Of a stretch of DNA of 64,000 nucleotides, positions 16,971 through 27,583 are shown in pieces. A program made the position numbers and the translations under genes. How positions within the stretch are numbered: position 1 is the first letter of the stretch; each line of letters starts with the position of its first letter. Source of the DNA: Allobosea sp. (lineage in GTDB: Bacteria > Pseudomonadota > Alphaproteobacteria > Rhizobiales > Beijerinckiaceae); NCBI RefSeq assembly GCF_017308075.1, contig NZ_JAFKFX010000025.1:1-64000 (forward strand), in the 5' to 3' direction. A model generated the notes under the pieces. That model made no database searches. It saw only the letters and a program-made list of their open reading frames with translations, and was not told the DNA's origin.

Positions 16971-18143
16971 TCACGGGGTGAGAACGACTTTGATGCAGCC
17001 GTCCTCCTTGTCGCGAAATGTCTTGTAGAGGCCCGGGCCGTCCTCCAGCCCGGCACGGTGCGTGATGACAAAGGAAGGGTCGATTTCGCCGGAGGTGATC
17101 TTCTCGAGCAGCGGCGCGAGGTAGCGGTGCGTATGCGTCTGACCAGTTTTGAGCGTCAGGCCCTTGTTCATGAAAGCGCCCATCGGCATCTTGTCGAGAT
17201 AACCGAAATAGACGCCGGGCATGGAGATCGTTCCGCCCTTTCGGCAGCACATCATTGCCTCCCGGAGCGCATGCGGACGATCGGTCGCGAGATAGGTTGC
17301 AGCCTTGATCTTGTCGACGATGGCATCGAATGATCCGCTGCCGTGCGCCTCGGCACCAACTGCTTCGATGCAGCGATCCGGACCACGCCCCGCCGTCATT
17401 TCCATAAGCCTGTCGTAGACCGGGCCGTCATCGGAGTTGACGATCTCAGCTCGCCCCTTAGAGGCAGCCAGGGCCAAGCGCTCAGGCACGTTGTCGATGG
17501 CGATGACTCGGCCTGCACCGAACATCCAGGCTGACTGGATCGCGAACTGGCCGACGGGCCCGCAGCCCCAGACGGCGACTGTGTCTCCCTCCTCGATTTC
17601 GGCATTCTCCGCCGCCATGTAGCCGGTCGGGAAGATATCCGAGAGAAAAAGCACCTGCTCATCAGGGATGCCTGTCGGGACCTTGATAGGACCGACATCG
17701 GCGTACGGCACTCGCAGGAACTCCGCCTGCCCACCTGGGAAGCCACCCAGCATGTGCGAGTAGCCGAACAGGCCGGCAGGTGACTGCCCCATCGCCTTCC
17801 TGGCTTCGTCGGCATTCGGGTTGGAGCGGTCACAGAGCGAGAACAGCTGCTTGCGACAAAAGAAGCAGTCACCGCAGGCGATATTGAAAGGCACGACCAC
17901 CCGATCGCCGACCTTGAGGTTGCGAACACCGCTTCCAATCTCGACGACCTCGCCCATGGTCTCATGACCCAGAACGTCCCCGGCTTCCATGCTCGGCGTA
18001 TAGCCATCGTAGACGTGAAGGTCGGACCCGCAGATCGCGCACGCGGTGACCTTGATCACCACGTCGCCGGCATCCTGGATCTGCGGATCAGGCACCGTTT
18101 CGCAGCGGATATCGCTCTTGCCGTGCCAGCAGAGGGCTTTCAT
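16971..18143 (-). CDS. Zinc-dependent alcohol/formaldehyde dehydrogenase
   Basis: A 390-residue MDR-family dehydrogenase that oxidises an alcohol or aldehyde with NAD. The catalytic zinc site shows C38 (CAICGSDLH) and H60-E61 (GHETMGE). The structural zinc has C90, C93, C96 and C104 ([15 protein letters not shown]). The Rossmann motif is [13 protein letters not shown]. The length and the insert after the structural zinc resemble glutathione-independent formaldehyde dehydrogenases. The ATG at 18143 has AGGAG upstream. It faces away from the YciE-like gene with about 180 bases between, so the two may share a divergent promoter region. Substrate uncertain. Confidence 0.88.
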   Translation of the reverse strand: MKALCWHGKSDIRCETVPDPQIQDAGDVVIKVTACAICGSDLHVYDGYTPSMEAGDVLGHETMGEVVEIGSGVRNLKVGDRVVVPFNIACGDCFFCRKQLFSLCDRSNPNADEARKAMGQSPAGLFGYSHMLGGFPGGQAEFLRVPYADVGPIKVPTGIPDEQVLFLSDIFPTGYMAAENAEIEEGDTVAVWGCGPVGQFAIQSAWMFGAGRVIAIDNVPERLALAASKGRAEIVNSDDGPVYDRLMEMTAGRGPDRCIEAVGAEAHGSGSFDAIVDKIKAATYLATDRPHALREAMMCCRKGGTISMPGVYFGYLDKMPMGAFMNKGLTLKTGQTHTHRYLAPLLEKITSGEIDPSFVITHRAGLEDGPGLYKTFRDKEDGCIKVVLTP

Positions 18144-18325
18144 GACGTTCTCCTGCGGATGGCCCCCGCCATGGTTCCGAACGTCACAAGCCGACAAGCG
18201 TTCCCAGGCTTTTAGGAGCTTCGGCGAGTTGCGATACAACGACCTCGAGCCAGCGACGAACTTGGGCTGGAACATGCCGCTGACACACCGGTTTCATCGG
18301 CACGGTCCACCATAGGAGACTGACG

Positions 18326-18832
18326 ATGGCGAACGACCCCAAGACCCTGAATGACCTCTTCCTCGATACGCTCAAGGACATCTATTACGCGGAGAAGCAG
18401 ATCCTGAAGGCCTTGCCGAAAATGGCTAAGGCAGCGACGGCGCCGGAACTGAAGCAGGCGTTCGAAAAGCACCGGGATGAGACAGAAATGCATGTCGAGC
18501 GCCTGGCCGATGTGTTCGAGATCGTCGGCAAGGCACCGCGCGGCAAAACCTGCGACGCCATCCTCGGTATCATCGAAGAGGGCAAGTCGATCATCGAGGA
18601 GTTCGAAGGCAGCCCCGCCCTCGACGCTGGCCTTCTCGCTTCGGCGCAGGCTGTGGAGCACTACGAGATTTCTCGTTACGGCACACTGAAGGCCTGGGCC
18701 CAGCAACTGGGAATGGCGAACGCCGCCAAACTTCTGGACCAGACGCTCACCGAGGAGATGAAGACGGACCAGACGCTGTCCCAGCTCGGCGAGAGCAAGA
18801 TCAACAAGCAGGCTCAGGCCAAGGCGGCCTGA
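18326..18832 (+). CDS. YciE/DUF892 ferritin-like protein
   Basis: A 168-residue four-helix protein of the DUF892 (YciE) family, in the ferritin superfamily and induced by osmotic or oxidative stress in enterobacteria. The start NDLFLDTLKDIYYAEKQILK and the repeated E-x-H pattern (KHRDETEMHVERL, AVEHYEISRYGTL) supply possible di-iron ligands. AGGAG precedes the ATG by seven bases. The C-terminal tail is Lys/Gln/Ala-rich. It is followed after 56 bases by the iron-permease-family gene, a pairing that fits an iron or stress role. Confidence 0.9.
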   Translation: MANDPKTLNDLFLDTLKDIYYAEKQILKALPKMAKAATAPELKQAFEKHRDETEMHVERLADVFEIVGKAPRGKTCDAILGIIEEGKSIIEEFEGSPALDAGLLASAQAVEHYEISRYGTLKAWAQQLGMANAAKLLDQTLTEEMKTDQTLSQLGESKINKQAQAKAA

Positions 18833-18888
18833 TTTACGGGTGGTTTCGGCGGCGCGTCGGAGCCACCCTTTCCCACTCCGAGGCAACC

Positions 18889-19317
18889 ATGCCCGACCAA
18901 TCAGACCCGATTTCCGATCTTGGAAATTCTTCCTTCTTCACCCGGCTTTCTCAAAACGTTGCGCGCTACTCGGGCAAGCCTGGCACCTTCTTTGCGGCGC
19001 TCGGAATCGTCGTCGCTTGGGCTCTTTCCGGCCCGTTCTTTGGCTTCAACGACACCTGGCAGCTTGTCATCAATACCTCGACCACAATCGTGACGTTCCT
19101 GATGGTGTTCGTGATCCAAAACAGCCAGAACCGCGACACTGCGGCGATGCAGATCAAACTCGACGAATTGCTTTCAAAGGTCGAAGGAGCTCGTGAGGAG
19201 CTCATGGATCTCGAAGAACTCGACGAAGAGAAGCTCGCGACAATCCGCGACGACTACGAGCGTCGAGCAAAGCGAGCGCGCAGCCAACCGGACTGCAACG
19301 TCCCGGGCGTTACCTGA
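18889..19317 (+). CDS. Low-affinity iron permease family protein (PF04120-like)
   Basis: A 142-residue inner-membrane protein. Residues 33-52 (TFFAALGIVVAWALSGPFFG) and 60-80 (VINTSTTIVTFLMVFVIQNS) are membrane helices. The following QNRDTAAMQIKLDELLSKVE is the signature of the bacterial low-affinity iron permease family. The C-terminal part is a charged cytoplasmic helix. The family name comes from a fungal relative; transport in bacteria is not shown, and many members are simply small membrane proteins. It is probably co-transcribed with the YciE-like gene. Confidence 0.85.
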   Translation: MPDQSDPISDLGNSSFFTRLSQNVARYSGKPGTFFAALGIVVAWALSGPFFGFNDTWQLVINTSTTIVTFLMVFVIQNSQNRDTAAMQIKLDELLSKVEGAREELMDLEELDEEKLATIRDDYERRAKRARSQPDCNVPGVT

Positions 19318-19416
19318 TCGAGTGACGGGGCCGCCGTACTGGCTCAATGTGACTTCAGTTGTCTTCTTCCCTGATCCGCTTTCGCGAGGCCAGGTTGCCG
19401 TTTTGGAAAAGAGCTT

Positions 19417-20022
19417 GTGGGCGACTGTCTTCCTGAACTGACAACACGTACTGTTCATTTGTGCGTCGACATGCAGAGGCTGTTCGGTCCGGAAGGACCG
19501 TGGCCCACGCCATGGATGGCTCGTGTGCTGCCGCAGTGTGTCGCCTTGGTGGAGCGCCATCCGCAAGCCACCATTTTCACACGGTTCATCACGCCTTCGA
19601 CCATGGACCACGCGGTCGGAGCCTGGCGCGATTTCTATGACCGCTGGCCACACACGACGCGTGATCGGCTCCAAGCGGACCTGCTAGAGCTCGTCCCAGA
19701 ACTGGCTCGGTACGCGCCGCCCGCCCATGTGTTCGACAAGCCCGTCTACTCGGCATTTGCAAGCCGTAGATTACTCGCTCATCTCCGTGACCGGTCGGCC
19801 GACACAGTCATTCTGTCAGGCGCCGAGACCGACGTTTGCGTGCTCTCGACAGCGTTAAGCGCGGTCGACCATGGTTTCAAAGTCGTGATCGCGACGGACG
19901 CTGTATGCAGCTACTCGGATGTGGGACACGACGCCCTGCTGGGACTCTTTCGCGCGCGCTTCAGCCAACAGATTGCGGTTGCCCCAACCAGCGAGATTTT
20001 GGATCGCTGGCGCGCTGTTTGA
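19417..20022 (+). CDS. Isochorismatase-like cysteine hydrolase
   Basis: A 201-residue cysteine hydrolase with a GTG start at 19417. The catalytic triad of the family is visible: D18 in HLCVDMQRLF, K108 in FDKPVYSAF and C141 in GAETDVCVLST. The cis-peptide region before the cysteine (LSGAETD) is normal. Members hydrolyse nicotinamide, ureidoacrylate or isochorismate; the substrate here cannot be read. The gene stands alone between the iron-permease-family gene and decayed phage genes. Confidence 0.87.
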   Translation: MGDCLPELTTRTVHLCVDMQRLFGPEGPWPTPWMARVLPQCVALVERHPQATIFTRFITPSTMDHAVGAWRDFYDRWPHTTRDRLQADLLELVPELARYAPPAHVFDKPVYSAFASRRLLAHLRDRSADTVILSGAETDVCVLSTALSAVDHGFKVVIATDAVCSYSDVGHDALLGLFRARFSQQIAVAPTSEILDRWRAV

Positions 20023-20221
20023 TCGCAGGCTCGACGACATGCATCGGCGGATGCTCCCAGCGACGGGTTCCTCCACTTGCGCGCCCTATGAGCTGGCGGG
20101 AACGCTCACTGGTCCCAATTGCGAGCCGCGGTGCCTCGTTGCCACGCGCCATCTACAAACGAGACAAAGCCCCGTCCCGCGTTAGCGAGACCGCCTAATT
20201 GGCGTGCTCATGCGACGGTTT

Positions 20222-20296
20222 TTAGTACGGCCAGCGCTTTGTAATAACGGCCAGACCGAAGAGAGCGATGCCGATGAGTAGCGCCCCAGTCTCCAC
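20222..20296 (-). CDS. Possible 24-residue membrane peptide
   Basis: A GTG at 20296 follows GGGAGG by three bases. The product reads METGALLIGIALFGLAVITK, then RWPY: one membrane helix with a basic C-terminus. Function unknown. The ribosome site makes it more convincing than a random short frame. Confidence 0.4.
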   Translation of the reverse strand: METGALLIGIALFGLAVITKRWPY

Positions 20297-20407
20297 ACCA
20301 TCCTCCCAAGATCCGGGAGAAAATTTACTGGCGGGCGCAAAGTTCCGCGCGACAGCGCCAACATCGAAACTCAGACAGCCCGCGAGGCGATGGCGGATGC
20401 GATCTCT

Positions 20408-20497
20408 TTATCCGGGCGGGTCCCAGAGCAGCCAGAGCACGACGGCGCCCAATGGCCCTGCATTGAGCAGAACCACCGGCAGGCCGGAAATATCCAC
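20408..20497 (-). pseudogene. Small hydrophobic phage-type gene, probably truncated
   Basis: A GTG start at 20497 with GAGGAG upstream, 12 bases after the stop of the holin-like gene, encodes 29 residues: VDISGLPVVLLNAGPLGAVV, then LWLLWDPPG. The membrane helix and position suggest the start of a phage lysis-cassette or membrane protein that has lost its cytoplasmic tail. Confidence 0.45.
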
Positions 20498-20508
20498 GGG
20501 CGCGCTCC

Positions 20509-20850
20509 TCAGCCGCGAGTGGCGCCGGCGGCAACGACACCGATCTTCGCAGCGAGCTTCTCGGCGATGGCGTCCGGATCGAGCCCGAAGCGCGCGACGG
20601 CATCGGGAACGGCCTGCTGCACGTAGGTGAAGCCTTCGGCGATCCGGGGCCGTCGACGGGCCGCCGGGCCGCCAGCGCGCCGGAGCCAAGGCGCCCGATC
20701 AGGAGGCCCGCCCCCCGCGTCAGCGCGGTCAGCAATGCCTCGCGATGCCGCGCCTCGATGTCGAGCCCGAGCTTTTCGCGGATCAGCTTGAACAGCCAGG
20801 CGGCGAACGCCGCGATAAAGATGCCGGCGATCCTACCGCTGTCAAAGGCT
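20509..20850 (-). pseudogene. Frameshifted phage holin-like gene
   Basis: Read leftward, one frame gives GRIAGIFIAAFAAWLFKLIR, then DIEARHREALLTALTRGAG; after a shift near 20650 the next frame gives RIAEGFTYVQQAVPDAVARF and ends AAKIGVVAAGATRG. One membrane helix followed by an amphipathic helix and the ending L-A-E-K-L-A-A-K-x-G is typical of small phage proteins encoded near lysis genes in alphaproteobacterial prophages. The frameshift and missing 5' end make it a relic. Exact family not confirmed. Confidence 0.5.
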
Positions 20851-20994
20851 TTGGATCATTGGTCGAAGCGGCCGATCGGGTGCGTATTTCGCCAAGGAGG
20901 CTGGTCGCGACCGCCTGATCATGTCCGGACAGGTGAAGATGACCTCACACCAAGCGAGCTTGACGACAGCCTTGCGTCACCTTCGCCGTTCGAA

Positions 20995-21020
20995 ATGCGG
21001 CGGTCTGAGATCCGCCGCAT
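20995..21020. repeat. Perfect inverted repeat after the hsp20 relic
   Basis: ATGCGGCGG and CCGCCGCAT, eight bases apart, form a 9-bp stem. It follows the hsp20 relic on the minus strand and may be its old terminator, although only TTT follows. Confidence 0.55.
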
Positions 21021-21039
21021 GGAGTGCCTCCTAGCCGCT

Positions 21040-21454
21040 TTCACCGCGATCTTCTTCACCTGCGACAACGCCTCCTGTGTTTTTGGCAGTGTCACGATCA
21101 GGACGCCGTTCTTGAATTCGGCGCTGGCCTTGTCCGTGTCGAGACCCCCGGCAGGGGGATCGAGCGATAGAACGAGCCGTAGGAGCGTTCCGATAGGTAA
21201 TAACCTCTGTTGCTCTCCTCGCGATTACTCCTCTTCTCGCCTTTGATGGTGAGGGTATTGTTGGTGAGCGAAACGTCGATCTCCTTCTGGTCAATGCCCG
21301 GAAGTTCAATCGAGATCTCCAGTGCGCTTTGCGTTTCGGCAACATCGGTTCTCGGACCATCAGGAGCCCAGTGCCGGAACGCCGCGAACGGCTGATCGAA
21401 CCGTTTCCAGAAGTCCTCAAAGATCCAGTTCACATCACGCTGGAGAGAAAACAC
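21040..21454 (-). pseudogene. Hsp20 small heat-shock protein, frameshifted
   Basis: The first 100 codons give a normal Hsp20: MFSLQRDVNWIFEDFWKRFD, then VAETQSALEISIELPGIDQK, DVSLTNNTLTIKGEKRSNRE and YGSFYRSIPLP, which is the N-terminal arm and most of the alpha-crystallin domain. Near 21150 two extra bases (TC) break the frame. The right continuation, DTDKASAEFKNGVLIVTLPK then VKKIAVKAA, is intact in another frame. Either a recent mutation or a sequencing error; without repair the protein loses the strand and I-x-V motif needed for oligomers. It sits just left of groESL and htpG, as part of a heat-shock cluster. Confidence 0.85.
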
Positions 21455-21493
21455 GGGGTTGTCCTCCTCCCGCTTCGCGACGTCGCTTCACGG

Positions 21494-21777
21494 ATGAAGC
21501 TCGATGAGTTTAAGCGGCCCATCATCGTGCTGACCGCCTTCGGGCGACCCACGGTGATCTCGTCCGCTGCGTCTTCTTGGCAGATTGGCCCGCGGGACGG
21601 CGTGATCCAGCCCACAGCTTTGCCATGAAGGCCTGTCAGGCGGCCGTGCGCGGCGACATCGAGGCGGAGACGGCACGCGGCGTTTTCGCCGCCTTTGCTT
21701 AGAAGCAGGATATCCTGGCTCCGGATATTGCACTCATTTCCTGCGGGCGCCGAGCGGGCCCGCAGAATTTCGCCTGA
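21494..21777 (+). pseudogene. DUF982 gene, broken
   Basis: A second DUF982 copy with clear damage. It starts MKLDEFKRPIIVLTAFGRPT; a deletion then shifts the frame before FLADWPAGRRDPAHSFAMKA, and CQAAVRGDIEAETARGVFAA runs to an in-frame TAG before QDILAPDIALI. The order of blocks matches the intact copy at 16519-16818. It is probably a decayed duplicate. Confidence 0.82.
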
Positions 21778-21814
21778 GTTCGATCAGGAAACAGCCCCGC
21801 GGGCTGCTTCCAAT

Positions 21815-22084
21815 TCAGTGCAGGTGGAATTCGCCATTGATCGCGCTGAGATCGGCTGGCCCGATCAGATCCTTGTGCGTCACGGTGATGCGAAAGAGCT
21901 TGCCGTCCAACTTGGCTTCCCAGAAGGCCAGGAACTTGTTGAGCTGCGGAAAGCGCGGCGCCAGGTCGTAGTCCTGCCAGACATATTCCTGCAGGATCGA
22001 AGGGTGGTCCGGCAGGCGATAGAGGATGCCGGCGGTGGTCAGGCCATAGCCCGCGATCTGACGGGCGAAATCAGTGGAAGCCAT
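21815..22084 (-). CDS. Usg family protein
   Basis: An 89-residue Usg-family protein (DFARQIAGYGLTTAGILYRL, then PDHPSILQEYVWQDYDLAPR and FPQLNKFLAFWEAKLDGKLF). The name comes from an old link to a tryptophan-pathway enzyme, but no activity is established; the genes are widespread in Hyphomicrobiales and often sit beside stress genes. Length and sequence look complete. AAAAGGA directly precedes the ATG. It is read away from groES, with about 260 bases of shared regulatory DNA between them. Confidence 0.82.
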   Translation of the reverse strand: MASTDFARQIAGYGLTTAGILYRLPDHPSILQEYVWQDYDLAPRFPQLNKFLAFWEAKLDGKLFRITVTHKDLIGPADLSAINGEFHLH

Positions 22085-22179
22085 TCCTTTTCAGCTCCGT
22101 GGTTGCGCTGCGCATGGCAGCGCAAATCCAATGCGCCCGCAAGTCGAAAAGTTCCTCTTAGCTGCAAGAATTCAAGGTG

Positions 22180-22206
22180 TTAGCACTCATACGAAAAAAG
22201 TGCTGC
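22180..22206 (+). promoter_or_regulatory. CIRCE element (HrcA operator) upstream of groES
   Basis: TTAGCACTC, nine bases, then AAGTGCTGC. The left arm matches the CIRCE consensus exactly and the right arm matches 7 of 9 positions of GAGTGCTAA. It lies 140 bases before groES, so the operon is probably repressed by HrcA outside heat shock. Confidence 0.85.
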
Positions 22207-22345
22207 CAGCCTCTTGAAGGCAAAAATGGGGCAACCTAGATCATCGCGCGGGCATGGCGCCTCAGGGGCGCGCGAACCTCGCCGCGAGACCCGCATAGGA
22301 CCGGCCCGCTTTGACATGTGACCGACATGGAAATTGGAGGAACTC

Positions 22346-22660
22346 ATGAAGTTTCGGCCACTGCATGACCGGGTCGTCGTGAAGCGCATCGACGCCGAGG
22401 AGAAGACCAAGGGCGGGATCATCATCCCCGACACCGCCAAGGAAAAGCCGCAGGAGGGCGAGGTCGTCGCCATCGGGCCCGGCGCCCGCGACGAGATCGG
22501 CAAGCTCGTGCCGCCCGACGTGAAGGTCGGCGACCGCGTGCTCTTCGGCAAATGGAGTGGCACCGAGGTCAAGATCGATGGCGAGGATCTCCTGATCATG
22601 AAGGAGTCCGACATCATGGGCGTCGTCGAGGCGACGGCAACTCTGAAGAAGGCGGCCTGA
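22346..22660 (+). CDS. groES: Co-chaperonin GroES
   Basis: The 104-residue lid of the GroEL chaperonin. The mobile loop ([20 protein letters not shown]) and the conserved [13 protein letters not shown] start are present. The ATG at 22346 has GGAGG seven bases upstream; a slightly earlier ATG is not preceded by a site. It is followed after 58 bases by groEL and controlled by the CIRCE upstream. Alphaproteobacteria often carry several groESL copies, so this island copy may be accessory. Confidence 0.97.
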   Translation: MKFRPLHDRVVVKRIDAEEKTKGGIIIPDTAKEKPQEGEVVAIGPGARDEIGKLVPPDVKVGDRVLFGKWSGTEVKIDGEDLLIMKESDIMGVVEATATLKKAA

Positions 22661-22712
22661 CGGGGCCTTCATCCCATCTCATCAACCTGAAACCTCAAGT
22701 CTGAAGGAGTGA

Positions 22713-24344
<1,632 letters not shown>

Positions 24345-24350
24345 GCAAGG

Positions 24351-24377
24351 AGGGCGCCGCGGCTTCCGTGGCGCCCT
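24351..24377 (+). terminator. Stem-loop after groEL
   Basis: AGGGCGCC, 11 bases, GGCGCCCT: a perfect 8-bp stem seven bases after the groEL stop. No T-run follows, so it may be an RNA-stabilising or Rho-assisted end. Confidence 0.55.
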
Positions 24378-24417
24378 CTGCCAGCGCCGCGATCTCCTAG
24401 GCATCCCGAGGGAAGCC

Positions 24418-24633
24418 ATGCCCTTTTCGTCGCTGACCGATCCTATCGAGCTCGCCCGTGCAGAGGCCGCTCCTGAAAAGGCATGGGCGGAACTCAAGCC
24501 GTGGCGTCCGGAGGGCTCCGGCGAACAGGAGCGAAACAACTTCGCCTATATCGTGGCTTCACTGGTTCCACTGGCGTTCGACGAGGAGGATCTCGCACAG
24601 CGTGCAATCGATCGGTTTTGCGAGAAGGCCTAA
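24418..24633 (+). CDS. MPFSSL-type small hypothetical protein, copy 2
   Basis: A 71-residue relative of the protein at 14546-14815. It starts MPFSSLTDPIELARAEAAPE and contains YIVASLVPLAFDEEDLAQRA. GAGGGAA precedes the ATG. It lies between groEL and htpG, which supports a link to the heat-shock cluster, though nothing shows what it does. Probably helical and soluble. Confidence 0.72.
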   Translation: MPFSSLTDPIELARAEAAPEKAWAELKPWRPEGSGEQERNNFAYIVASLVPLAFDEEDLAQRAIDRFCEKA

Positions 24634-24694
24634 GCGAGGGGCCCGTGAAATCCCCCCAGATTTCCTCAATCGCATCAGATGTCCGACATGACCG

Positions 24695-24940
24695 ATGCCC
24701 GAAACTAATGACCTCTCGCCTTCCGACCGCTTCAAGGCCCTCATCACCAACGTCGAGAGCGCAACTTATGGCCTCAAGGATAATCTCCTGGCCGTCGTGA
24801 CACGGGATGGATCGGCAACCTGGCAGACGGTCGCCGCTCACATCGAAACCCAATTGTCCGGCGCGGGAGAGTTCGCGACCGCGCGGTTGAACGCCATACT
24901 CGCCTTGATCAGGACCCTATCTGGAAAATCCGAACGATGA
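24695..24940 (+). CDS. 81-residue hypothetical protein coupled to htpG
   Basis: Starts MPETNDLSPSDRFKALITNV; helical throughout with no recognisable motif. Its TGA overlaps the htpG ATG (ATGA), so the two are probably translated together. There is no strong ribosome site before its own start. It may be a small chaperone partner or simply a coupling leader gene; I cannot decide from sequence. Confidence 0.6.
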   Translation: MPETNDLSPSDRFKALITNVESATYGLKDNLLAVVTRDGSATWQTVAAHIETQLSGAGEFATARLNAILALIRTLSGKSER

Positions 24941-26817
24941 CGACCGCGACCGCCGAACATCGCAGCTTCGAAGCCGACGTCTCCCGCCTCCTCCACATGA
25001 TGGTGCACTCGGTCTATTCCGACCGGGACGTGTTTCTGCGCGAGCTGATCTCGAACGCCGCCGATGCCTGCGAGAAGCTGCGCTACGAAGCGATCGACCA
25101 TCCCGCGCTGCTCGGCGAAGAGCCCAAGCTCGCCATCACCATCGAGGCGGACGCCGAGGCGGGCCGGCTCGTCATCGCCGATAACGGCATCGGCATGAGC
25201 CGCGACGAGATGATCGAGGCGCTCGGCACCATCGCCCGTTCCGGCACACGCAGCTTCATGGAACGTGTCGCTACGGCCGAGGGCAAGGAAGGCGCCCAGC
25301 TCATCGGCCAGTTCGGTGTCGGCTTTTACTCTGCCTTCATGGTCGCCGGCGAGGTCGAGGTCGTCAGCCGCCGCACCGGTAGCGACGAGGCCTGGGCTTG
25401 GTCCTCGAACGGTAAGGGCGAGTTCACCGTGGCGCCGATCGCATTGGACGAGGCTCCCGCGCGCGGCACGCGGGTGACGCTCCATCTGATGAACGATGCC
25501 AAGACCTATGCCGAGCGTTGGACGCTGGAGCGCATCGTCAAGCAGCAGTCCGGCCATGTCCCCGTGCCGATCATGCTGGTCGAGAAGCCGGGAGCGGAGC
25601 CGGCCACGCTTGCCGACGGCGCCGCGCTCTGGACCAGGCCGAAGAGCGAGATTTCCAAGGATGAGTATGTCGATTTCTATCGCAGCGTCGCTGGGCAATA
25701 TGACGAGCCGGCCGCGACCATCCATTTCCATGCCGAGGGCCGGCACGAGTATAGCGCGCTCGCCTTCGTGCCGGGCGCACGCCCGTTCGATCTCTTCGAC
25801 GCCGAGCGCAAGGGGCGGATCAAGCTCTATGTGAAGCGCGTCTTCATCACCGACGAAGCCGAGTTGATGCCGCGCTATTTGCGCTTCGTCCGCGGCATCG
25901 TCGACACGGCCGACCTGCCCCTCAACGTCTCCCGTGAGATGATTCAGGACAGCCCGCTGCTCGGCGCGATCAAGAAAGGCGTCACCAACCGGGTGCTCTC
26001 CGATCTTACGAAGCTGTCAGAGCAGAATGCCGCGACGTTTTCCCTGGTCTGGGAGAATTTTGGCGCGGTCATCAAGGAAGGGCTCTACGAGGACTTCGAA
26101 CGCCGCGGGCAACTCCTCAATCTCTCCCGCTTCCGGACCACGGCTTCCGGCGAAGACTGGCGGAGCCTGAAGGACTATGTTGGCGCGCTGAAAGAGAACC
26201 AGACGGCGATCTACTATATCGTCGGCGACGATGCGGGCCGGATAGCGAACTCGCCGCAGCTCGAAGGCTTCCGGGCTCGCGGCATCGAGGTTCTGCTGCT
26301 GTCCGATCCGATCGACGGCTTCTGGGTCTCGGGCATGCCGGAATTCGAGGGCAAGCCGTTCAAGTCGGTGACGCAAGGCGCGGCTGATCTTGGCCTCGTT
26401 CCCTTGCTCGGTGGTGCGGCGTCGCCGTCAGCCGAGACGAGCCAGGAGGTCGGCGCTCTGCTCGCATCGATGAAGGTAGCTTTGGCTGGCGAGGTCGCGG
26501 ATGTCAGGACCTCGGATCGGCTCACCGAGAGTGCCGTCTGCCTCGTGGCGTCCGACAAGGGGCCGGATCGCCAGTTCGAGCGCTTGCTCAGCGCTGCCGG
26601 CCGCCTCGACAGTGCCGCCAAGCCGATCCTGGAGGTCAACCCGCGTCATGCGGTGGTCGCGGCTCTCGCCGCTGTCGAGGACGGCGCGCTACGCAGTGAC
26701 GTCGCACACCTTCTCTTGGACACCGCCCGCGTTTTGGACGGCGAACGCCCGACAGACGCAAATGCATTCGCCGAAAGGCTCAACCGGCTCGTAACGCGGA
26801 GCTTAGGCGACCGCTGA
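24937..26817 (+). CDS. htpG: Chaperone HtpG (Hsp90)
   Basis: A 626-residue Hsp90 that refolds proteins in an ATP-driven cycle. The N-terminal GHKL ATPase shows ELISNAADACEKLRY, then DNGIGMSRDEMIEALGTIAR and GQFGVGFYSAFMVA. The middle domain has YVKRVFITDE and LPLNVSREMIQ with the catalytic Arg, and a C-terminal dimer domain follows. No frame break. Expression probably goes together with the heat-shock cluster; no separate CIRCE was seen. Confidence 0.97.
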   Translation: MTTATAEHRSFEADVSRLLHMMVHSVYSDRDVFLRELISNAADACEKLRYEAIDHPALLGEEPKLAITIEADAEAGRLVIADNGIGMSRDEMIEALGTIARSGTRSFMERVATAEGKEGAQLIGQFGVGFYSAFMVAGEVEVVSRRTGSDEAWAWSSNGKGEFTVAPIALDEAPARGTRVTLHLMNDAKTYAERWTLERIVKQQSGHVPVPIMLVEKPGAEPATLADGAALWTRPKSEISKDEYVDFYRSVAGQYDEPAATIHFHAEGRHEYSALAFVPGARPFDLFDAERKGRIKLYVKRVFITDEAELMPRYLRFVRGIVDTADLPLNVSREMIQDSPLLGAIKKGVTNRVLSDLTKLSEQNAATFSLVWENFGAVIKEGLYEDFERRGQLLNLSRFRTTASGEDWRSLKDYVGALKENQTAIYYIVGDDAGRIANSPQLEGFRARGIEVLLLSDPIDGFWVSGMPEFEGKPFKSVTQGAADLGLVPLLGGAASPSAETSQEVGALLASMKVALAGEVADVRTSDRLTESAVCLVASDKGPDRQFERLLSAAGRLDSAAKPILEVNPRHAVVAALAAVEDGALRSDVAHLLLDTARVLDGERPTDANAFAERLNRLVTRSLGDR

Positions 26818-26969
26818 GCGACGAGCCCTGGGAGCATGTGGGCGGTGCGGTTGCTGTGATGTCCCCGCTCACGCTTTGGATTCAATATCGGTAGGAGCCC
26901 CTCTGTTTGGCCTCAAGGTCGGCTTTCGGGCGTGGGGCGAATGTCCGCAGCTGGCGCGACGCAGCCGTC

Positions 26970-27311
26970 AGCCCCACCTGCTCCGCATCGCGCCGGACTG
27001 GAGACGAAGAGCGCGCTATCATTGCCGTCCTCCATGACGTGATCGAAGATAGTGACGTAACGGCAGAGGATCTCCGGCGGGAAGGCTTCTCGGAACCGAT
27101 CGTGGACGCGATTAAAGCTTTGACGCGCCCGGAGGGCGAAGCCTCCCAAGACTTCATCTTCAGGGCCGCGGCAAACGAACTGGCCCGGCCGGTGAAGATC
27201 GCCGATCTCCGAGACAATCTGGATAGGACGCGGCTCGCTGTGTTGCCGGCGGGCAAGCGAGACAATCTTCTCGCGAAATATGACGGCGCACTGAGCCTGC
27301 TGGATCGATGA
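26970..27311 (+). pseudogene. Truncated HD-domain (RelA/SpoT-like) hydrolase
   Basis: From about base 26995 the frame reads DEERAIIAVLHDVIEDSDVT, then EPIVDAIKALTRPEGEASQD and RPVKIADLRDNLDRTRLAVL, which is the second half of a small (p)ppGpp-hydrolase-like HD domain, including the HD pair (LHDVIED) and the KIADLRDN helix. The N-terminal part with the first metal His (usually in an H-P-L-R-V segment) is scrambled: sequences like HLLRIAPDW appear in another frame. The gene is therefore probably inactive. Confidence 0.6.
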
Positions 27312-27373
27312 TACGTCATCGTCGCACGGCGATGGTGTTGCCTCAAAAACCGGCCTGGGGCTGAATTGCAGCC

Positions 27374-27583
27374 ATGTCAGAAAAGCCAACTATCGAGATA
27401 CCAGTCATCAGCGTCTCCGAGGTGGTTGTGAGCGCCGATCCTGCAGAGGGGCCCATGATCAGCCTCGCAACGGAAGCAGATGCCGATCTCCGGCTGGTGC
27501 TGTCGCAGTCCGCTCTCGCTCAACTTGAGGTGATGCTTGCCCGCGCCGCTCAGGAGCAGGCCAAACACCAGCCCCGACAGTGA
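27374..27583 (+). CDS. Small hypothetical protein
   Basis: A 69-residue acidic protein (MSEKPTIEIPVISVSEVVVS, ending EVMLARAAQEQAKHQPRQ). Strand-rich first half, helical second half. No known family. Its stop overlaps a GTG that could start a membrane peptide. No good ribosome site precedes it, so the confidence is moderate. Confidence 0.45.
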   Translation: MSEKPTIEIPVISVSEVVVSADPAEGPMISLATEADADLRLVLSQSALAQLEVMLARAAQEQAKHQPRQ

